Shown in pieces: positions 59,734 to 64,000 of a stretch of DNA of 64,000 nt. Both the position numbers and the translations under genes were made by a program. Below the pieces are notes generated by a model. That model ran no database searches, was not told where the DNA came from, and was given only the letters and a program-made list of their open reading frames with translations. This DNA comes from JBCCGG01 sp039029395 (GTDB lineage Bacteria > Pseudomonadota > Alphaproteobacteria > Kiloniellales > JAKSDN01): the NCBI GenBank assembly GCA_039029395.1, contig JBCCGG010000014.1:57231-121230 (forward strand), read 5' to 3'. Numbering within the stretch: position 1 is the first letter of the stretch; every line of letters begins with the position of its first letter.

Positions 59734-60212
59734 AGCGGCTTTTCCAGCTCGGTGAAGAGCGGCTTGAAACCGGTCTTCAGGTAAGCCCCGACCGCCGGCT
59801 GGTTGTCGCTCAAGACCGAGATCCTGAGCCAGCGCGCGCCGGCCGCGCGGGCGATCTCCTCGCAGGCCCCAAGCAGCCGAGCGCCAATGCCGCGCCTGCG
59901 CATGCGCGCGCCGACGGCGATGTCCTGAACGTAGGCATAGGTGAAATCGATCTCGTCCAACTCGTCCTCGGAGGAAACCTCCGTCAAGATCACCGCGTAG
60001 CCGACCGGCGCCCCGCCGTCGCAAGCGACCAGGATGCGGCCCTGCTTGGTGCGGCAGCTCTCCAGCAACCCATCCACGTACCAGTCGCCGATCGCCTCGG
60101 GCGGCTTCATGCGGTCGTAAAGCGCCCCCTCGGCCGCCTGCAGCTCGCGCACCAGAGCGAGCAGAGCGGCGCGGTCGCCGGGCTGGTAGTCGCGGATTTC
60201 GAGGTCGGTCAT
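59730..60212 (-). CDS. GNAT family N-acetyltransferase
   Basis: The 160-residue protein starts MTDLEIRDYQPGDRAALLALV and contains the acetyl-CoA loop GARMRRRGIGARLLGACEEI and LSDNQPAVGAYLKTGFKP. Substrate is not predictable. ATG 60212 fits the family start. It is convergent with the membrane protein gene and about 210 bases from the divergent TauE-like gene. Confidence 0.88.
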   Translation of the reverse strand: MTDLEIRDYQPGDRAALLALVRELQAAEGALYDRMKPPEAIGDWYVDGLLESCRTKQGRILVACDGGAPVGYAVILTEVSSEDELDEIDFTYAYVQDIAVGARMRRRGIGARLLGACEEIARAAGARWLRISVLSDNQPAVGAYLKTGFKPLFTELEKPL

Positions 60213-60420
60213 CGGGGGGCCTCTTCGATAGGGGAAAAGCTTCACTGCGTTAGCCAGACCGCTAGGGTCTTGGCGTCAATCAAGGCGAATGTCCAGATTG
60301 CTGTTGCGCCGCCCGCCGCGCCCGGAACGGCCTGATCCTCCTGGACAAAGACCCGGCACTGTTCCTAAAGTCCACCGGCCCCGCGGAACGGGCGCCGGCC
60401 CAGAGGATGAAACCCACCCC

Positions 60421-61188
60421 ATGACCCTCGTCACCGTGATCGCCCTAGGCGCGCTGGGCTTCGTGGTCGGCGGCCTGATCGGCTGTATCGGGGTCGGCGG
60501 CATTTTGTTGGTGCCGGCGCTGACCTATCTGGGCGGCATGGCGATCCAGGAGGCGATCGCGGTCGCCATGTTCAGCTATATCTTCACGGGCCTCATGGGG
60601 GCCGCGCTTTATGCCCGCAAAGGTTCGATCCGCTGGCCCATGGCGATCTGGCTTTGTCTCGCCGCCATGCCGGCCGCTTTCGCCGCCTCCTGGGCGAGCC
60701 ATGTGATCCCGGGCGCCCTGATCGAGATCTGCATCGCCGCCTTCGTGGTCTTCGCCGGCATCAGCGCCCTTCGGCCGGCCGCCAGTAGCGCCCAGGAGAT
60801 ACCAGCACTCGGCCGCCCGACCCTGCTCGCGACGGGCGCGGTCACCGGCATCGGCTCGGCGCTGACCGGCACCGGCGGGCCGCTGGTGTTGCTGCCACTG
60901 ATGATCCGCCTCGGTGTGCCGATCCTGACCGCGATCGGGCTCGCCCAGGCGGTCCAGCTGCCGATCGCGACCCTGGCGACCACCGGCCACCTGATCTATG
61001 GCCGGGTCGACTTCACGGTCGGACTGGTGCTCGCTGGCGCGCTGGCGCTCGGCGTCGCCATGGGCGCCTATCTGGCCCACAAGATCGCCCAGCAGCATCT
61101 GCGCCGGGTCGTCGCCCTGGTGCTGATCGGGGTCGGCTGCGCGATCATCCTCAAGATCGCCCGCGCCTGGCTTCCCGTGATCCTATAG
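60421..61188 (+). CDS. TauE/SafE family sulfite or organosulfonate exporter-like permease
   Basis: The 255-residue protein has about eight membrane segments and the TauE repeats GGLIGCIGVGGILLVPALTYLG and TGIGSALTGTGGPLVLLPLMI. Members move sulfite, sulfonates, sulfoacetate or related anions. ATG 60421 is chosen close to the first segment. No sulfur metabolic gene is adjacent, so the substrate is open. Confidence 0.88.
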   Translation: MTLVTVIALGALGFVVGGLIGCIGVGGILLVPALTYLGGMAIQEAIAVAMFSYIFTGLMGAALYARKGSIRWPMAIWLCLAAMPAAFAASWASHVIPGALIEICIAAFVVFAGISALRPAASSAQEIPALGRPTLLATGAVTGIGSALTGTGGPLVLLPLMIRLGVPILTAIGLAQAVQLPIATLATTGHLIYGRVDFTVGLVLAGALALGVAMGAYLAHKIAQQHLRRVVALVLIGVGCAIILKIARAWLPVIL

Positions 61189-61209
61189 AGCCACACCGTA
61201 AACGAAGAT

Positions 61210-61473
61210 CTAGGGCAGCTGGAGCTGCCAGCGCTGCGGTCCTCTCGGGACGGCCAGCTTCGTGCGGCCGCTGTTCCGGTCGAGCGCGATGGGCGCGCGC
61301 CCGGCGCCGCCTCTCAGGTCGGTGAGCGCGCCGGCGATCGGCTCGGCCTCGAAGTCCGCACTGACCCTGTGGGCGGCCAGCTCTAACTGCGCCGCCGGTC
61401 GATCAGGCAGATCGACGGTCAGTTTGCGGCAGGTGCCGAAGCCCGCACGCCCGGGAAGACGTGCCGGTTTCAA
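61210..61473 (-). CDS. Short hypothetical frame, uncertain
   Basis: The 87-residue frame has regular codon use and a beta-like pattern (RKLTVDLPDRPAAQLELAAH, TKLAVPRGPQRWQLQLP), as in the C-terminal part of a larger secreted protein. No signal peptide is seen. It lies seven bases after the truncated solute-binding gene and could be a second remnant. Weak support. Confidence 0.3.
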   Translation of the reverse strand: MKPARLPGRAGFGTCRKLTVDLPDRPAAQLELAAHRVSADFEAEPIAGALTDLRGGAGRAPIALDRNSGRTKLAVPRGPQRWQLQLP

Positions 61474-61480
61474 GCGACCA

Positions 61481-61813
61481 TCAGAAGCCGTGCTTGGCCA
61501 TGATCGCGGCCAGGGTGCCGTCGGACTCCATGGTGCTCAGAGCCTCGTTGAAGTCGGCCATGATGGTTTCGTAGCCGTCGGCCTGCTTGGACATCACCAG
61601 ATACTGAATGTCGACCGTGACCGGCGGATCGACCCACACCGGCTCGCCCTTGGCATCGGGCAGCGCCGTGTTGATGACGTGGGTGCCGACGACCTTGTCC
61701 GCCAGCACCAGATCGACCCGACCCTTGTGCAGCTTTTTCAGGTTCTGCTCATCGTCATTGGCCTCGGCCGTTTTGAGCCCATCCTTTTCGAACCCGACGG
61801 CCCCGCACGGCAT
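61481..61813 (-). pseudogene. Truncated family 3 extracellular solute-binding protein
   Basis: The frame encodes only the second half of a type 3 periplasmic binding protein: VGFEKDGLKTAEANDDEQNLKKL, KGRVDLVLADKVVGTHVI, YLVMSKQADGYETIMADFNEAL and AAIMAKHGF at the end. The signal peptide and first lobe (about 120 residues) are absent, and no frame upstream supplies them. The break lies near 61815. It is probably a relic of an amino acid ABC transporter. Confidence 0.7.
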
Positions 61814-62209
61814 TTCCAGGCCGGCTGGTCATGAGGCGCCGTGACCCGATGTCCAGATCCTGGGAGTCATCGGGACATTCGGAACAGGGATCGGTCCGCT
61901 CGCGGTACACAAGGCGCTGAGCGCCAGCGATCGAACCCATCACAGCCTCTGTCCAACCGGCCTGGAAGGGCGATGGCATCCCGAAGGAAGTACGCAACTT
62001 CGAAGCTCGAAGGCGACAATGGACAATCCATCTCACATTGGAAATCCCATAAAGATGGGATAGTGTTTTCGCGCGCCGCCATGGTCTACTGCGCGTCAAA
62101 GACGCCCGATGGAGCGGAGTCGGAGCGCGGTCCCAGCTGCGCCTCGCGGAGCCCAAGAGGCATGATCACAATTTAGGTGATTCTCGAGCGTTGAGAGTTT
62201 GGACCTGCG
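61814..62209. other. Gap before the LuxR-type regulator
   Basis: About 400 bases without a recognisable gene. ATCCCAT-AAAG-ATGGGAT at 62044-62061 is a perfect 7-bp dyad, about 150 bases before the response regulator, and could be an operator. The rest shows nothing I can name. Confidence 0.4.
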
Positions 62210-62863
62210 ATGGCCGATAGCCCGGTCACGATCATACTTGTCGAAGATGACGATGCCATGCGCCGTTCCCTGGTCATGAGCCTGGGCCTGGAGCCGGACT
62301 TTCGAGTCGTCGCCGACTGTTCGACCTTCGCCGCCGGCGCCCAAGCCATCGGCGCGACGCCAGCGCGCGTGTTGATCACTGATCTGCAGCTGCCCGACGG
62401 ACACGGCTTCGAGCTGATCCGCAGGGCGCGCCAACAGCAGCCCGACATGGAGATCATGGTGATCTCCGTGTTGGGCGACGAGCAAAGCGTCGTGACGGCG
62501 ATCTCGGCCGGCGCCTCGGGCTTCCTGCTCAAGGATGCCCGGGCCCTGGATATCGTCCGCTCGGTGCGCGACCTAGTCGCCGGTCGCTCGCCGATCTCGA
62601 CCGCGGTGGCGCGCTACATCATCCGGGTGGTCCAGGAGGTGGAGCCGGCGGAAAACGCCGAAGGCTTGCTGACCGAGCGCGAGATGGACATCCTTTGGGG
62701 CATCGCCAAGGGCTTCACCTACAAGGACGTGGCGAAGCGGCTCGAGATCTCAAGCAACACGGTGCCGACCCACATCAAGAACATCTATCGCAAGCTGGAG
62801 GTCAACTCGCGCAGCGAAGCGGTGTTCGAGGCGGTTCAACGCGGCTTGATCAAGATCTCCTGA
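62210..62863 (+). CDS. LuxR-type (NarL/FixJ) response regulator
   Basis: The 217-residue protein has a receiver domain with Asp58 (VLITDLQLPDG), acidic residues Glu12-Asp15 and lysine in FLLKDAR. A LuxR-type helix-turn-helix follows (LLTEREMDILWGIAKGFTYKDVAKRLEISSNTV, quoted in parts). It regulates transcription when phosphorylated by an unlinked kinase. The hybrid kinase at 20592 is of a kind that often works with such regulators, but no link is shown. Confidence 0.92.
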   Translation: MADSPVTIILVEDDDAMRRSLVMSLGLEPDFRVVADCSTFAAGAQAIGATPARVLITDLQLPDGHGFELIRRARQQQPDMEIMVISVLGDEQSVVTAISAGASGFLLKDARALDIVRSVRDLVAGRSPISTAVARYIIRVVQEVEPAENAEGLLTEREMDILWGIAKGFTYKDVAKRLEISSNTVPTHIKNIYRKLEVNSRSEAVFEAVQRGLIKIS

Positions 62864-62998
62864 TCCCGCGCTACCCCGCTGACAGTGGGTAAATGACAGT
62901 TCGGGGCAATACCGTTTCGAGATGAAGCGGATCGGCCCTGAACACCGGGTGATCAGGTGGGCCTAGCCTATTGTGACGCCCTGCGCGCTATCCGAACG

Positions 62999-64000
62999 TC
63001 ACACCATCCCGAAGGAGAACTCGACGAAATCGAGAACGTAGTTGCTTCCTTCCAGAACACCCTCTTGCTCGAACTGCTCGGTTGCGAAACTCCCGTCAGC
63101 GTTCGCGTAGGCGCCGAAGATGAACTCACCCCCATCGAAGGCGCCGGCATTGAAGATCGCCTGTGTGTAGCCTTCGGACGCGCTCACCGTGACGACCTGA
63201 AGGCCATCGGCATTGTCGGCGAAGAAGTACTCCTCTGCGACAACGTTGCCATCGGCATCGAGCAGCAGCACGCGCCCTGCTTCCGTAAAGCCAGTGTCCG
63301 GCTCCTCGGCGTTGAAGAGATTTACCCCAAAGGTGAGCTCGACCGCCTCCTCCACAAGCTCGAAGCGCAAAGCTTCCGTGCCGTCGATCTCCCGGTTGGA
63401 CTGGTTGAAGGCACCGCCGTTGCTAACGCCGCTGACCCCCAGATCACCGAAGAAGATGTCGCCATCTTCAAGGAAACGCCCACCCACCGAGGTAAGGATG
63501 ACCGGCGAGAAGTCTTCTGCCGCGTCGGTGAAGTCGGCAACGTGAGTCGTCGTGACCTCGTCGTCGCTCCATAGTTCGACCCACTGCCGGCGATTGAAGA
63601 AGGACGGGAACATTGGCGCGTCACCGAGAAAGATCGACGATATGATCTGAACATCGTCGTTTTCGATTACACCGTCCGCCGTGTCGTTCGAGGGATCGAT
63701 CGTCGCGCCCAACGCCCCGGAGAGGCTTACCGTGAAGCCCTCATCCGCCTCGAAGGCCGTGTCGCCGGACACAAGCACCGTGAGAACTTGCGTGTCCTCA
63801 CCCGCCGCGAAGTTCACCATGCCCGACGGCAGGACGCCGCCGAAGTCGTCGCCGTCCGCCGGATTGCCGCCGCTGCCTGCAACCGCGAAGCTCGCCGAGG
63901 AGGCCCCAGACAGGTCCCCTGTCCGGGTCACCGTAAAGGTGAAAGCCGTGGTCCCGGCATCCCCCTCGCTCTGATCGGCGTTGGTCGGCGCGATCGAGAG
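62999..64000 (-). CDS. Calx-beta domain surface protein, N-terminus beyond window
   Basis: The minus-strand frame enters from the right edge and stops at 62999. It reads NADQSEGDAGTTAFTFTVTRTGD, then FAAGEDTQVLTVLVSGDTAFEADEGFTVSLSGA and GVIENDD, a Calx-beta repeat with acidic calcium-binding residues. The last 220 residues form a separate beta-rich domain (LGDAPMFPSFFNRRQWVELW to FSFGMV). It is likely secreted and calcium-stabilised. It is at least 333 residues; the start and any RTX repeats are outside. Confidence 0.88.
   Translation of the reverse strand, partial: LSIAPTNADQSEGDAGTTAFTFTVTRTGDLSGASSASFAVAGSGGNPADGDDFGGVLPSGMVNFAAGEDTQVLTVLVSGDTAFEADEGFTVSLSGALGATIDPSNDTADGVIENDDVQIISSIFLGDAPMFPSFFNRRQWVELWSDDEVTTTHVADFTDAAEDFSPVILTSVGGRFLEDGDIFFGDLGVSGVSNGGAFNQSNREIDGTEALRFELVEEAVELTFGVNLFNAEEPDTGFTEAGRVLLLDADGNVVAEEYFFADNADGLQVVTVSASEGYTQAIFNAGAFDGGEFIFGAYANADGSFATEQFEQEGVLEGSNYVLDFVEFSFGMV

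Overview
The window is about 64 kb of GC-rich DNA, probably from an alphaproteobacterium of the Rhodospirillales type. This rests on GapR (DUF2312), a CpdR-type receiver, GcvA-like LysR regulators, a cysteine-poor 41-residue L36, DUF1244, an orphan TAXI binding protein and a PEP-CTERM protein. No CRISPR array, insertion sequence, integrase or phage module was found. One tRNA gene (Val-GAC) is present.

Positions 1-9000 carry a YdcF-like protein (cut by the left edge), a pterin aldehyde oxidoreductase operon (four-cluster ferredoxin, AOR, MoaD-like protein), azlCD divergent from a CGNR regulator, a small-protein gene with a strong promoter and dyad, an N-formylglutamate amidohydrolase/GNAT operon, cpdR and tRNA-Val. 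Positions 9000-22700 carry an MFS transporter, a DUF3108 protein, a compact cAMP-type region (Crp-family regulator, two exact TGTGA-N6-TCACA boxes, two membrane microproteins, a TolB-like/TPR protein and a class III adenylate cyclase), transporters, a hybrid histidine kinase and rpmJ.

Positions 22750-41250 are metabolic. They hold a TAXI binding protein, a serine hydrolase, an aminoglycoside-type kinase and a tight five-gene minus-strand operon (AAA ATPase, EamA exporter, Rossmann protein, DUF3604 protein, DmdA/GcvT-like protein). Then come glcDEF behind an 18-bp palindrome and a sodium:solute symporter operon with a 39-residue subunit and a CNB-CBS-DUF294 protein. Positions 41480-46026 hold a LysR regulator, a HAD hydrolase, a DUF2817 peptidase, a TPR lipoprotein-like protein and an MFS transporter. 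Positions 46060-49020 look richer in A+T and carry a CadC-like regulator whose C-terminal half matches the TolB-TPR module seen at 12.5-15.8 kb.

Positions 49060-64000 carry pyk behind a duplicated 27-bp dyad and a second Crp-family gene followed by a Crp-like box and a 44-residue membrane microprotein. This repeats the layout of the first Crp locus. Next are a hydroxyproline epimerase-type gene, a second N-formylglutamate amidohydrolase with a YbdK-like ligase, and a THxN-type PEP-CTERM protein with a consensus sigma-54 promoter and upstream dyads. The window ends with gapR, small genes, a TauE-like permease, a truncated solute-binding protein, a LuxR-type response regulator and the C-terminal end of a Calx-beta protein cut by the right edge.

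The most distinctive signal is the repeated Crp gene - Crp box - membrane microprotein arrangement, with an adenylate cyclase beside the first copy. The sigma-54-driven PEP-CTERM gene and the DmdA/DUF3604 operon come next.
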